Shown here in pieces: positions 1 through 12,232 of a stretch of 64,000 bases of DNA. The number at the start of each line of letters is the position of its first letter. Positions within the stretch are counted from its first letter, which is position 1. The translations under genes were made by a program, and so were the position numbers. The DNA is from Phialocephala subalpina. Lineage: Eukaryota; Ascomycota; Leotiomycetes; Helotiales; Mollisiaceae. The notes below the pieces were generated by a model that worked only from the letters and a program-made list of their open reading frames with translations, searched no databases and had not been told where the DNA came from. Where the stretch lies: contig FJOG01000067.1 of assembly GCA_900073065.1 (NCBI GenBank), forward strand, positions 142,453 through 206,452. Reading direction: 5' to 3'.

Positions 1-265
1 TTCTCCTGGCCATTGGGCTCTTCTCTGTGCTCTATGCTGGATGCATAGATTGGTCCCCTCGAGCCTGAGACACCACTCATTGACGTGCTTCTCCAAGCCT
101 GTCGCATTCAACAGGCCTGCGATCCTTTTACCTACACCTAGATTTCCATCCCATTCTAGCATTCACTCGAACTCGGAGCATCCGACGTCAACAATCCCAT
201 TTCTTCGAACTACACAAGCTCGGTCAATCACCACAACGCCCATTCGAAGCTTCCAAAGCTCCAAG
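1..265. other. 5' flank and leader of the Nma111 gene
   Basis: No separate gene is seen. An in-frame ATG at 41 could extend the Nma111 protein by 75 residues (a Ser/Arg/Thr-rich, vaguely presequence-like stretch). Family members are nuclear and usually begin close to the position of the ATG at 266, so this stretch is read as leader. Confidence 0.5.
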
Positions 266-3200
266 ATGAACGGCATAAACAACAGCGCCCCTCGCGCGAA
301 GAGGAAGCAACATCCAGGTTCCATTGATGAGCGACCAAATAAACAACACCGAGCAATCAACGGAAAGGATTCAGCGGGACAGAACACCCCTGAAGTTGGT
401 CTGGCATACGAAGAAGAAGAGTTAGACATGGAGGATACGAGGATTGTTCCCGGAATGGCGGATACGGCAGAATGGCAAGCTTGTGTTGAGAACGTGGTAC
501 GAAATGTTGTCTCGATCCGGTTCTGCCAGACATGCTCCTTCGATACAGATCCGGCTCTGACCAGCGAAGCAACTGGATTCGTGGTAGACGCAGAAAGAGG
601 GTAAGTTCTCCAAGCTGACGAGAGCCTGTGATGCTGATCTCCGCAGATATATCATGACAAATCGGCATGTGGTAGGATCCGGACCCTTCTGGGGATACTG
701 CATATTTGACAATCACGAAGAAGTCGACGCCTACCCCGTCTACCGCGACCCTGTCCACGATTTCGGCATCCTTCGATTCGACCCCAAGAAGATCAAATAT
801 ATGCCAGTATCGGCACTGCCTCTGAGACCCGATCTTGCGAAGGTTGGAGTGGAAATTCGAGTTGTGGGTAATGATGCAGGAGAGAAGCTCAGTATCCTCT
901 CAGGAGTCATCAGCAGACTGGACCGAAATGCACCCGAATACGGAGATGGATATTGCGACTTCAACACGAACTACATACAAGCTGCTGCGGCTGCAAGTGG
1001 AGGAAGTTCCGGTAGTCCAGTCGTCAATGTTGATGGTTATGCCATCGCGCTACAAGCTGGAGGACGAAGTGACGGAGCTGCGACAGACTACTTCCTACCC
1101 CTCGACCGACCTCTACGCGCTCTACGATGCATCCAAGACGGCAAGCCAGTCACACGCGGTACCATACAATGTCAATGGATGATCAAGCCTTTCGATGAGT
1201 GTAGGAGACTTGGCCTGACTCCAGACTGGGAGAGTGCAGTACGGAAAGGATTCCCAAAGGAGACTGGCATGCTTGTTGCGGAAATCGTCTTACCCGAGGG
1301 GCCATCGGACAAGAAGATCGAAGAAGGAGATGTTCTTCTCAAGGTCAACGGAGAATTGCTTACCCAATTTGTTCGACTTGATGACATCCTCGATTCCAGT
1401 GTTGACGAAAAAGTCAAGCTGCTGGTGCAGCGTGGAGGTGAAGACATCGAGGTCGAGGTCACTGTGGGGGATCTCCATGCGATTACCCCGGATCGTTTCG
1501 TCTCAGTTGCAGGGGCCAGCTTCCATAACTTGTCCTATCAACAGGCGCGATTATATGCGGTGGCTTGCAAGGGTGTCTTTGTCTGCGAAGCTACTGGGTC
1601 CTTCAGATTCGAGAGTACGGACAATGGTTGGATCATATTGTCAGTTGACCACAAGAAGACACCGGATCTTGAAACATTTATCGAGGTAATGAAGAAGATT
1701 CCGGATCGATCAAGAGTTGTAGTCACATACAAGCATCTACGAGATCTACACACCATGAATACAAGCATCCTCCACATCGATCGTCACTGGTCAAGCAAGA
1801 TGAGGCTTGCTGTCAGAAATGATACCACCGGCCTGTGGGATTTCACGGATCTCGCTGATGCTATCCCTGCCTTGCCACCTGTCAAGCGATCTGCTGACTT
1901 CATTCAACTCGAGAATGCTCAATACCCAGCCGCATCATATGTCGTACGGAGCTTTGTCAGAGTCCTCTGTCATATGCCAGTCAAGCTTGATGGCTTCCCT
2001 CGAAACAGAAAGTGGGGCATGGGTGTGGTGATCGATGCAGAGAAGGGCTTGGTTCTGATCTCAAGAGCTGTTGTCCCTTATGACCTTTGCGATATCTCCA
2101 TCACAATTGCGGATTCCATCATCGTCGAGGGCAAAGTCGTCTTCTTACATCCACTACAGAATTACGCCATCATCAAATACGACCCAGCGCTTGTCGACGC
2201 CCCTGTCCAGAGCGCCAAGTTGAGCACAACCCATGTCACCCAAGGTGCCTCGACCTACTTCGTTGGTTTCAACCAGAATATGCGAATCGTCATGGCCCAG
2301 ACCACCATCACCGACATCACAGCTGTTGCCATCCCTGCGAACTCAGGCGCCCCTCGATACAGAGCTCTGAACGTGGACGCCATCACTGTGGACACCAGTC
2401 TCAGCGGCCAGTGCGGAAGTGGTGTCTTGGTTGGAGAAGATGGTACAGTTCAAGCATTGTGGTTGACCTATCTTGGAGAGCGATCACCAGTCACCCAGAA
2501 GGATACAGATTATCACCTCGGCCTGGCAACACCGACCCTCCTCCCCGTCATTCAGCAAATCCAGCGTGGTGAGACACCAAAGTTGAGAATGTTGAGCGTG
2601 GAGTTCAACGCCATTCAGATGAGCCAAGCACGAATCATGGGTGTCTCGGAAGAATGGATCAAGAAGGTTGCAGAAGACAATGCCTCGCGACATCAACTTT
2701 TCATGATCCGCAAACGAACTTTCGAACGCGGCGAGACTCAAAAGGGTCTGCTCGAAGGAGATGTGATCCTCTCCCTGAATGGCAAGATCATCACTAGGGT
2801 GTCTGAGTTGGATGTCATGTACGATCACAAGGTTCTTGATGCTATCATCGTTCGTGATTGCGTGGAGATGCAGGTCAAGATTCCGACCGTCTCAGCCAAC
2901 GATTTAGAGACCGATCGAGCTATCAGCTTCTGTGGTGCTATTCTGCATCGTCCCCATCACGCAGTCAGACAACAGATCAGCAAGCTTCACAGCGAGGTGT
3001 ACGTCTCAGCTCGTACGAGAGGAAGCCCAGCGTATCAATATGGTCTTGCGCCAACGAACTTCATCACTCACGTCAATGGCAAGCCGACACATGACCTGGA
3101 ATCGTTCTTGAAGGCCGTGGTTGCCATCCCTGACAATACATGTAAGTTTCCCTCTTTTTGTCAACAGCGCCCGACTAACACCCACATCAGACTTCCGCTT

Positions 3201-3459
3201 AAAGGCAATGACCTTTGACAACGTACCATGGGTGATCACGATGAAGAAGAATGACCATTACTTCCCTCTTACCGAATGGATCAAGGACCCAGCTGAATCT
3301 TGTGGATGGCGTCGTGTAACATACGAGCAAGGCAAGGCAGTCAAGGGCGAGGGACACGAGGGTATCAATATCATAACCGGTGATACTTTCGACATGGACG
3401 ACGATCTTGGTGGAATCTCAAGTACTGCTGGAGATTTCAAGGAAAGTAATAAGCTGTAG
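266..3459 (+). CDS. nma111: Pro-apoptotic HtrA-like serine protease Nma111
   Basis: Exons 266-600, 647-3141 and 3191-3459 encode 1032 residues, the usual size for fungal Nma111, a nuclear HtrA-family protease with two tandem protease-PDZ modules (the second degenerate). The N-terminus is basic (AKRKQ), fitting nuclear import. The catalytic triad is visible: His119 in TNRHV, Asp150 in VHDFG and Ser235 in GGSSGSP. PDZ-type segments follow each trypsin-like domain. Both introns are canonical (gtaagt...cag) and restore the frame exactly; the second has a CTAAC branch site. The start at 266 is preferred over the in-frame ATG at 41 because homologues begin near it. In yeast the orthologue acts in apoptosis and nuclear protein quality control. 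The gene converges on the F-box gene downstream. Nothing is damaged. Confidence 0.93.
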
Positions 3460-4081
3460 GAGGTCAGGTTTGAGATGGTCATGAGATTGGAGCGAGGAGA
3501 GCTGATGGTCGAGAAGCTAAAGTGTTAATGCACAATTGCTGGATATGTTGTCTGAGTTGGATGGATGGTACCACCAAATGTGGATGGTATTTGTACGCAC
3601 TGGTCAGTATTGATGTCTCCCGAGCTTCCGAGCATTTCGATATACATCAATAGAATACCAGAGAGAGTAGCAAGATATCCTCCGAGGACCTGGAAATATA
3701 CCCACTTGCGTTTCTCTTAACATGCGTCACTCAGATCCAAGTTCTCGTGTAGCCAGATTGTGACTCCATTGCATTCATGTCCATTTCACCCTGTGCTTCA
3801 TTTTGTACTCGTGACCATGTTCTCATATGTCCATTGCTCCCAATCCAAACTTCCCAAGATCACAAATAGGTATCGTTGTATGAATCTTTCCATATGTTGT
3901 GATGATCCCCCGAGCCCAGCAATATGACACCCAAACGCTCTCGCTGCCATCATACCATCGTGAATTAAAGTAGAAATGCAAGAATGCTCGTGTCCTCGTC
4001 CCTAGCTCGTGACCTTTGGAACCTTCCCGTGAGAGCCAAGAGGAAGAGTTTGTTCGCACGGCAAGAGTAGTTAGTACCACA
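3460..4081. other. Convergent 3' intergenic region
   Basis: About 620 bp between the stop codons of nma111 (+) and the F-box gene (-). It presumably holds both 3' UTRs. Short open frames here have no protein-like features and I see no repeat or RNA gene. Confidence 0.6.
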
Positions 4082-7000
4082 TCACAAACGTCCCGCAATA
4101 ATTTCCTTCTCGAAGATCCTAACACCGGTCACATCGCAGAATCTGACCCCCTCAACCGTCTCAATTCTAAGGCCAGATTTACCCAAGCCATCTTCCTCGT
4201 CCGAACTCTCCGCCAAATCGAAGTATGCATTCGTGCTGTCACCCCAACCGACACTTGGGCCAGAGTTGCCGAGAGCCAATTCTGCCAGAGCTTTCGCACT
4301 GACAAGATCGAGCTCCTTTGCCTTGCCTTTTCCCTTGGACGTCACCTTCTTCGCCCGTGGATACTTACGACGAGCTAATCGTTCAACAGAGGTGTCCAGT
4401 GCCAGATACTCCAGCTTCATGTCGGGGTTGTGAGATACGATGTCCACAGTGAACTTGCGGAACTCGCGCATGACCCAGACGCAGGTGTCATCGACGCGGA
4501 ATTGGAAGGTGTGGAGAGCGCGAAGAGATTCCAAGCTGGGCATTGACTGTAGAAGAGCGTGCTATGATCTCGTCAGAAAGGATTCAAGACAAAGGTGCAA
4601 CAAGATGTGAAGATATTCAACTTACCATAGTACGAATACCAAAGCTGCAGGCTAACTCCTCCAACTTCTTGCCTTGGTGACAGAGCAGTAGAACCGTCTT
4701 CACATCCAAGTCCCACTCAGATCCAGCATCGTTGCGGATCATCAACACCTTCAGAGTGCTGACATGCTTCTTGAGAATGACTTTGCGAATTTGGTCGATG
4801 GTCACAGTTGTTTTGGCAGCTGTGCTCTCGACTCGAGCCTTTGCTGTGCGCTCCAGCATGAATAATTCCGTCAGCAAATCCAACTGAGCAATGAAAGCCA
4901 GAAGCGGGAGCGTGACGTTGTCTGTATGGATCTTCTGCAGAGGCAACGGGTGAAACTTATTTTCTCGGGCCAGGACATTCCAGAATTGGATCTGTGGACC
5001 GACATTGAGGAGGGTGATGCTTTGTAGAACATGGATATCGATGGCTCGAGAAAGGACAGAGGCTCTGATGGGGATGAGATATATTGAGAGAGATGTGAGC
5101 GTTAAACCACGAGTATCTCGAATATACTCGGTCATCCTAGCTTCTTCGAGTGCAGCTGAGTTTTGTAGTTCGTCGATATGATCCGTGACCTGCTGCATCT
5201 CCCTCGACAGATCTTCGACTTGCTTTGCAACGCGTTGAAATTCGGCTTCCGCTTCTGCAATGGTTTTGTAATCGATGTCTTGAAGTGTTCCGGACTGGAG
5301 CTTGAGCTTGAATGCCTCCATCTGCTTCCGAAGAACCTCGCCTTGCTTTTCAATCAATTGGTGGGAGTTTCGGATGGCAAGATGGTGATCCAGGATGTGC
5401 AATTTGTTGGCCCAGTTAATACTGTCCATTGGCGCTGCTGGAGGTTGGTCTGCCTTCTCCGTTTCATCAATTGGCAGAAGATCTCCAGCGTTGTCGTCTG
5501 GCTGCACCTCGGGACCAGGTGCTTCGAACTCGATGGCCAGTTCTTTGCCTTCCGGCTCTTCGACGTCGATGTCATCGGGATTTGGCAGTCCAGGTTCGGC
5601 TTCACCAGTTCTCTTCTTGCGTGTCTCTGGATCGTCAAAGAGGCCAGGTTCTTCTGAATCGGCGCCACCACTCATCACAACATCATCCCCATCATTCACA
5701 CTCGCAATCGATGATGCCGGCGTTGCTTTGGCTGTGCTGCTTCCATCACTAGCAGCTTCAGAGATCTTTTCCTTCCCTTTGTCGATGCTCTCGATGTAGA
5801 GCTTCGCGGCTTTTTCAATCATGGCCAGAGTCTCTTTCCCTTCAATGCTAGCTTCGCTGCCAGGCTTGATATGTGCCATGAGCTTGGCTGCCACAGGTGC
5901 GAGGCTTCTGATGAATTTTCGTTTTGGGTCTTCATCAGACTTTGTAGCCTTTGCTGGCTCGGAGGCGATCGCCTTCAACTTAACAGCTTTCGAGTCTAAG
6001 CCAAAGATCCGACCAAGAACAGCTTCTTGTTTCTTCTTCTCTTGTTGTGCACTCAGAACCTTGGAAGGGCCGCTGAAACTCGAAGTAGGGGCGACTGGAT
6101 TTGCAGGTAACCCTGGTGGTGGCATTCCTCCCAGTCCAAACTCGTCTTCTTGCTCAGAATCATCATCGGAGTGCACATCGGGTGGTGGTTTCCGAGATTT
6201 GTTCGCTAGTGATTCTGAGAAGGACAATCTCAAGTTGCTTAAAGTCGGAGAACAATTCTGCACGCAGACCTTCAACTCGTCGATGTAGTCCAATGTGTCC
6301 ATATCAAGAATTGAGAGCGTCTTCAGGTTCCTAAACCCAGAAAGTGTCAAGGGGGGTGTCTTAACACCTGGAAGTAGGCCGCTGTTGGCTTTTTGGTGGG
6401 CGGTTGAAGAGATCTTGCTGCCAAGGGAGAACGTGTTGGGGGAATTGCTTTCGGAAGTGGGAGACGACGGTGGGAAGTATACTGTGATTGGTTCATGTTG
6501 GAGGATGTTGACTGCGATTCCTGCTTCGGAAGCTGTAGCGGGCTGGGAAGTCAATGCTGGAGGAGCTTGGTAAATCGAAGGGCCAGACTGCATTCGAAGC
6601 TGCAGATGCTGAATCGACTGGATTTGATGTAGTGCCTTGAAAACTGGACGACTGAGCTCTACACGAATATCCCATCTACTCCAGAGTCAGCCAATGTATG
6701 TTATCCTGCCGCGGGGATGCTGACTTGAAAGTCTCTAATGCGCGAGCCTTGCGCAGTGTTAAGAGCAGCAGAGTGTTCATAAATTTGCCGCAGCTCACAT
6801 CGTAGAGATAATGACGGTATGCGCGCTCGCCTTTGTCTCCTCCGCTCAATGTCTCCAATGTGATCTCTCGCAGGTATTGGGCATAATCGTAGTCGCTCGT
6901 AACAAAGGTATCCAAGCCGCCCGCCAACCCATCGATGGGAGAATCGTTGAGAGGATCATCGTCGTCGGGAAAGACAATGTGGAAGGTTCGGTACAATTTC

Positions 7001-7384
7001 TCTGCTGCAAGGTCTCGGAACTGTTTGCAGACGAGGGAGAGTGCGATCAGATCTGTGGAGGAAGCCTGCGGGAAATCGAAGTCAGCATTGAACGGACATT
7101 GAGTTGCGCGTGCGGATTGAGGGCTGTACATATTTGAGGATATCTTTCTGCGTTTCCGATGGCAGATCCAAGATGGAAAGCTTCCTAGAGCTAGGATTCG
7201 AGGAAGGGGTGGGATTCATGGTGGTCATGTTGGTCATGTTGGTGTGCGCGGAGTTGTTGGTGTTGAAAGGCGAGCTCAAGGGCTCGAAACCAAGAGCTTC
7301 AAGTACGCCCTTGAAAACATGCTCTGAATCCAGCTTTATCACGGGAACCGTCTTTCGTCTGTGCTGCTTGGGAAGGGCGGGCAT
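4082..7384 (-). CDS. F-box protein with a central coiled coil
   Basis: Four exons, 7384-7130, 7065-6725, 6675-4626 and 4561-4082, give 1041 residues with every junction in frame. An F-box spans about residues 68-115, starting KLSILDLPSETQKDILKY and, across intron 1, continuing into LIALSLVCKQFRDLA. Such domains bind Skp1 and present substrates to SCF ubiquitin ligases. The middle is low-complexity and acidic (Ser/Pro/Asp/Glu, about 330-610), followed by a predicted coiled coil (about 620-715, rich in E/Q/K with LSREMQQVTDHIDEL). The C-terminus has leucine-rich, LRR-like segments (for example LESLRALHTFQFRV). The substrate cannot be told from sequence. The gene is convergent with nma111 and head-to-head with the GT31 gene across about 1.2 kb. 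Certainty is good for the gene model and low for function beyond the F-box. Confidence 0.85.
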
Positions 7385-8575
7385 GGTGGAGGAGAGACAG
7401 AACTCCTGGCGTGAGGAGATAGAGGTTGGTTCAATCGGTTATCGCTGCTCGGACGGGGCGTCGATTCTAGCATGGGGCCAATGCGGTGTGGGAGCGTGGG
7501 GATGATGGTGTATCGAGTAAGGTTACGAGTAGATGCCGGTGCTGATCCGGAAGTGGGATGGGATTCAAAACGGCAACGGGAGTTGTTTTGGAGCCAAAGT
7601 TCAGATGAAATGGAGTTGTCAAAACATTGGAAGACGAACGGAATACTACTCAGAGACTGATTATCCTACTCCCCGTTGTACTTTTTTTCGGCAGGCGGAT
7701 GTCGGAGCAGGCAGCCGCGAGGCTCTTGGGGTCACAAACAGGGATCGCACGAGCCTGGAGTATCTGGAGCCTATGAAGCGCTAGAAGCAAGCGCCGGAAC
7801 TTCATCAACAACATCACTTACTTCTCTGAAGAACCAATATTCAGCTTCATTCAGCCATATGAACCTCGACCAGTCCAGGGAGACAAATATTCATCCCTTG
7901 GCTTCCTTGTTGCATCTGCTCCGCAACAGCAGCCTCCAAGCTTCGACTCTCCCGTTCATGAACAATGCCCAACGGCTCAGCGAAGTTTTGAACATCAAAA
8001 CCAGTTTGACTATGTTCACATCACAAGTATATGTGAGCCAAGTGGCGATGTTCAAAGTGGCCTCCTTCTATACGTTCCTAAGCTTGGATGGTGTTAATTT
8101 TCTTCCGGTTAGCAATGAGAGGGAGAAGAGCGAACCTGGGCCGCTTGGCGGGTGCCTGTGTTGTTCATGAAGGCCTTATTCTGGATTTCTGGTTGATTAA
8201 TCTCAGTACCTCAGTACCAGAGGCGCTATCCATTGTTCAAATATCTTCTCATTGTCAGTCTTTGAGTTGTGCGAGCGAAGAGCGAGCTGCAAGACTGAAT
8301 GGGATGGAGCTTCACGTCGAAGTCACGTGAGTGGCACTCCCTTTCTTGGTCTCTTTGCATCTGCGTTCGACTTAACATGAGTTAAATTCTGGTGTTCTGT
8401 AGTACAGCTCTGCTGCGGCCTCCCTATACCTAGGTTGTCGGCGTTCCATTAAGATCTTCAAGTCTCTGGGGAATGCGGATGACGATCCGGAAACATTCCA
8501 TCGCGGTCAACGAAAACAGTTCAGAAACCTCAGCTGTGCACAATGTTCCTTCAGTATCTGGCAGCCTCGCCCAAG
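7385..8575. promoter_or_regulatory. Divergent intergenic region, F-box gene / GT31 gene
   Basis: About 1.2 kb between the two starts. It should carry both promoters. Several short open frames exist but none shows family motifs, codon bias or splice-consistent extension, so no gene is called. Confidence 0.5.
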
Positions 8576-10690
8576 ATGCTCTCAAATCCCTTCTCCAGAC
8601 CAATGCGAACCATCTTCCTAGTCGTGATCTTCCTGCTGGCAGGCATGTTCTACTACCGTCCAGTTCACAAGCTTCCCCACGGCTTCCCTCATCTCGACAC
8701 CGAAACCCTTCACCAATACTTGAATCGAAGCGAACATGCTCAGAAACCATTGGTATTGATGTCAAAATTACAGAAACAGTTCCAGTTCTCAGAGTGCGTC
8801 GAATGTGTGCCGGAGATCCAAGTGGTCAGCTCAATCCAACATCACTACAGGACAGAGACGAAAACGAAAACCGTCAGCGATATTACCACTACTACCACCA
8901 CTAGCGTCGTGAAAGCCACATGTGACTCCAACCTTGACAACTTCTCCGCTCCCAAATCTTCGAAAGAGGATGCCACCCCAGAACAACTGACCATCGCCAA
9001 ACTCCGGGACCAAGGGATCACCATAATATTCAAGACTGGAGCCCAGGAGGTATCCCACCTTGCAATCCAAGTCGGCACTACCCTTCGATATCTCTCACCC
9101 GCCGATATTCTCTTCTTTTCCGACCAGCAGGGTAGCATAGGTCCTTTCCTCATCAATGATGCCTTACGCAATGTCGACCAGAAGCTCAAAAATGACCACC
9201 CAGACTTCGACATCTACCGCAAGATCAAAGAATACCAAAAGACTGGACAAGATATCGAAGAACTCCAAGAGGATAAAACGAAAGGGAATCAAAGATCGGG
9301 GTGGAAGCTGGATAAATACAAATTCATGCACATGCTCGAAGAGGCATTCGAAATGCGCCCAGATGCGAAATGGTACGTGTTCATTGAGACGGACAGCTAC
9401 GTCTTCTGGGACAATCTGGCAGAATGGTTGAAGCGCTTCGATTCGACGAAGCCATGGTACATTGGAAGTATGGTCGAGCTCAATGGCGTCAAATTTGCGC
9501 ATGGCGGATCTGGATACATACTCAGTAATGCGGCGATGAACAAATTGCTTGGGCCTGATCAGCCACAAGGAGTGGCAGCAGGCTGGGACGCTAGGATGAA
9601 GGATACGCCATACGGTGACATGGCTGTGGGGATCGCATTGAAGGAGAAAGGCGTCCAGTTGTCCGTTGCCCATCCCATGATGAATGGGTACAAATCGAGT
9701 ACGTTCACGTATGGACCAAATAACCATTGGTGTCAACCGGTGGTGACGATGCATCGTATTGCGCCACACGAAGTCAGCAATGTTTGGAGGTACGAGAGAC
9801 AGCGGGAGTTGCTAGGAATGGCCAATGTAAGAAGGGATGTGTTAAACGAGAGCTATAGCTAACTTGGGTGGCAGGCGACACTCTTCGCAGATTTGTATTC
9901 ACATTTCGTTGAACCTCATCTGGTTGATTCCCGAGACAACTGGGACAACCTCTCCCACGGCTCTACGTATTCTCAAGAGAAGGCCGACCTCGAAAATCAG
10001 CAGAGGAAAGAGGTTGAGGGAGCGAGAAAGAAGCAAGCGGATGAGAAACAGAAAAAGGAGAAGGGGGACAAGGAGAGGGAAGATAAATTGAAGAAAGAAG
10101 ATGAGAAGGAAGGGGAAGAAGCTGCCGCTGCAGGAAGCGACGCCAGGACCGCCACCGAGACGAAAGCCAGCGATGATGAGAAAGATGTGCAGAAGCCGAA
10201 GCCTACGGCTACACCGAGGGATGATGACGGACCAAAGAAGAAGGATGGAACTGCAAAGCCCGGCAAAGATAACCCGAAGCCGAAAGATGACAAGGGGGAT
10301 GACAAGAAACAGGATATCAAGAAGTCAGATATCAGCATGGAGGATGTGAAGAATAAACACGAAGATACTAAAGGAGAGACAGATACCAAGAAGGAAGACG
10401 TCAAGGAAGATGTCAAGAAAGAAGTTGTCACAGAAGTTGAAACTGGCAAGGAAGACAGTGCTGGGAAGGAAAGCTCGAATGAGGATGGGGAGGAAAGAAC
10501 GGCTCAGAAGGACAGAGATGAGTCCACCCAGGAGAAGGTCGAAATCAGATCAGTCTCCACGAAAAACTCCAACTTGGCTAGACGAGGAGAAAGCCAACAC
10601 GTCATGGACGCCCAATCGCACGCCCACGAGTCCTTCGAAAAGTGTGGGAAATTGTGCGAGGAGATGCCTGAATGTTTTCAATGGGTGTGA
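8576..10690 (+). CDS. Fungal glycosyltransferase family 31-like type II membrane protein, C-terminus altered by duplication
   Basis: Exons 8576-9826 and 9875-10690 encode 688 residues (an in-frame ATG at 8543 would add 11). A short cytosolic tail and a membrane anchor (about residues 9-27, IFLVVIFLLAGMFYY) fit a Golgi type II transferase. The catalytic region shows the fungal GT31 signature: KWYVFIETDSYVFWDNL with a DxD-like TDS near residue 273, then a GGSGYILS segment and a DMAVGIALKEKG acidic motif. Exon 2 adds a very acidic/basic K/E/D-rich stretch and a cysteine-containing tail (EKCGKLCEEMPECFQWV) resembling the PAN/apple-like end seen in relatives. The frame stops exactly where a 250-bp tandem duplication begins, so the normal C-terminus beyond QWV is lost. 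Donor substrate is unknown. Family assignment is fairly certain; activity of this allele is less so. Confidence 0.82.
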
Positions 10691-10938
10691 AACTGGCAAG
10701 GAAGACAGTGCTGGGAAGGAAAGCTCGAATGAGGATGGGGAGGAAAGAACGGCTCAGAAGGACAGAGATGAGTCCACCCAGGAGAAGGTCGAAATCAGAT
10801 CAGTCTCCACGAAAAACTCCAACTTGGCTAGACGAGGAGAAAGCCAACACGTCATGGACGCCCAATCGCACGCCCACGAGTCCTTCGAAAAGTGTGGGAA
10901 ATTGTGCGAGGAGATGCCTGAATGTTTTCAATGGGTGT
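10438..10938 (+). repeat. Perfect 250-bp tandem duplication at the 3' end of the GT31 gene
   Basis: Bases 10438-10687 and 10688-10937 are identical by eye, with one extra matching base at 10938. Because 250 is not a multiple of 3, the second copy is in another frame and a TGA forms at the junction (10688-10690). Both copies encode the same tail ending ECFQWV; the frame of copy 2 then reads SPRVVS and stops. The absence of any difference between copies means the event is recent or is an assembly artefact. Confidence 0.93.
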
Positions 10939-11294
10939 CCCCGAGAGTAGTATCTTAATTAGTTCATTCTATTCCTGGTTTCCAGTTCTATGGATTGGGT
11001 AGCGGTACTCCGACAGCCGTTGGAGCTGCGGCAACCATGATCCCATGCTTCGAAAGGATTATTCTAGCAGCTGGTTGAGCCATAATGCAGTGATCATAAC
11101 TACATTCTGGATCCGAATCTCGTGCACCGTGGTGTGGATCTGAATTTGCATGGATAGTGGATCTCCATGTTTTCGAGAGTGGGAGTGCACAGCCGAGCTT
11201 CATTCTTCAAGGAACATATCTGAGAAGAGATTCAATTGTCTCGATTCTCGATTTCAGGGTAGGAGAAAGAGGTTGTGTTCTTCATTTGATAATT
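10939..11294. other. Intergenic region upstream of carbonic anhydrase
   Basis: About 350 bp without a supported gene. It probably contains the carbonic anhydrase promoter and leader, and possibly a lost 3' end of the GT31 gene, though I find no convincing GT31 residues here. Confidence 0.45.
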
Positions 11295-12034
11295 ATGGTT
11301 TTCATCATATCAGTAGCCGGCGAGTTGGGAGCAGCGAATCAAAAATATGCTTCCACCTTTACCAAAGGAGATCTCGCTCTCCCATCAGCCAGGTGTGCCC
11401 TCAACTCATCCGCGAGATCAAATCTCATCGACTGATACCATTGTGTCTAAGGAAAGTGGCAATTCTTGCATGCATGGATGCTCGATTAGGTACGAACTAT
11501 GATTGGTTTGAGTTGGACTGAAACGCCGCTACTGAACGAAGTTCTGCGCAGATCTAGCAAAAGCCCTCGGTCTGGAAGAAGGTGATGCGCATGTAATTAG
11601 AAACGCTGGAGGGAAGGCGACAGATGCGATTCGAAGTCTTGTAATCTCCCAACAACTTCTTGGTACTCGCGAGATTGTCATTGTGCACCATGTCAGCACC
11701 CTCACCCATCTCTCGCTGTCAAAATTCGCTAATGCTGCTGTCCCAGTCTGATTGTGGTATGCTCACTTTCTCAGATGACGGTATTCGCAAGAATATCCGA
11801 GAAGAACTGCATGAGAATGCAGACCACGTTGCCTTTCTTCCTTTTCAAGATTTGCAACAGAGCGTTCTGGACAATATCAAGGTCTTGGAAGACAACCAGC
11901 TACTCTTAGACGTTCCAGTCACTGGTTATGTCTATGATGTCCGAACAGGAAAGATCGAGAGGGTATCGGCGAATACCACAGCTGAAGGAGGGAAGGACCA
12001 ATTCTTGACCAATGGCACAACAAATGGAGTATGA
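11295..12034 (+). CDS. Beta-class carbonic anhydrase
   Basis: Exons 11295-11392, 11452-11489, 11552-11691 and 11747-12034 join in frame to give 187 residues, a normal length for the compact fungal beta-carbonic anhydrases. The enzyme interconverts CO2 and bicarbonate using zinc. Zinc ligands are visible: Cys40 in ACMDARL, and His92 and Cys95 in HHSDCGM; Asp42-Arg44 form the usual catalytic dyad and VIRNAGG lies at about 60-66. No targeting peptide is evident, so a cytosolic location is inferred. The start is the least certain part: upstream in-frame ATGs exist back to 11157, but homology begins at about GAANQKYA, shortly after 11295, and a further small 5' exon is possible. The gene faces the DszC-like gene tail to tail. 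Confidence 0.88.
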
Positions 12035-12232
12035 TTTCGTGAGGACAACTTTACCAAGGGCTTTTATATTGCTTGGCATTCTCACGTGGACGTTGGGGTT
12101 TTTGATGCATGCCATTCATCCATCGTGCTGTGGGCATTCAAAGCATACCGATATGGACCAACAATAAGAGCCCATCTTGTTTTTCAGATCTCAGAAGAGA
12201 CAACCAGCTTTCTTCCGTCATCACAACTCTAC

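Noticed and set aside
5178..5799. Long + strand frames opposite the F-box gene
   Set aside because: They are antisense shadows of a continuous 2-kb exon with an F-box protein on the other strand; no motifs or start context.
10410..10958. 182-codon + frame overlapping the GT31 tail
   Set aside because: It is the shadow of the 250-bp duplication read in the second frame, not a separate gene.
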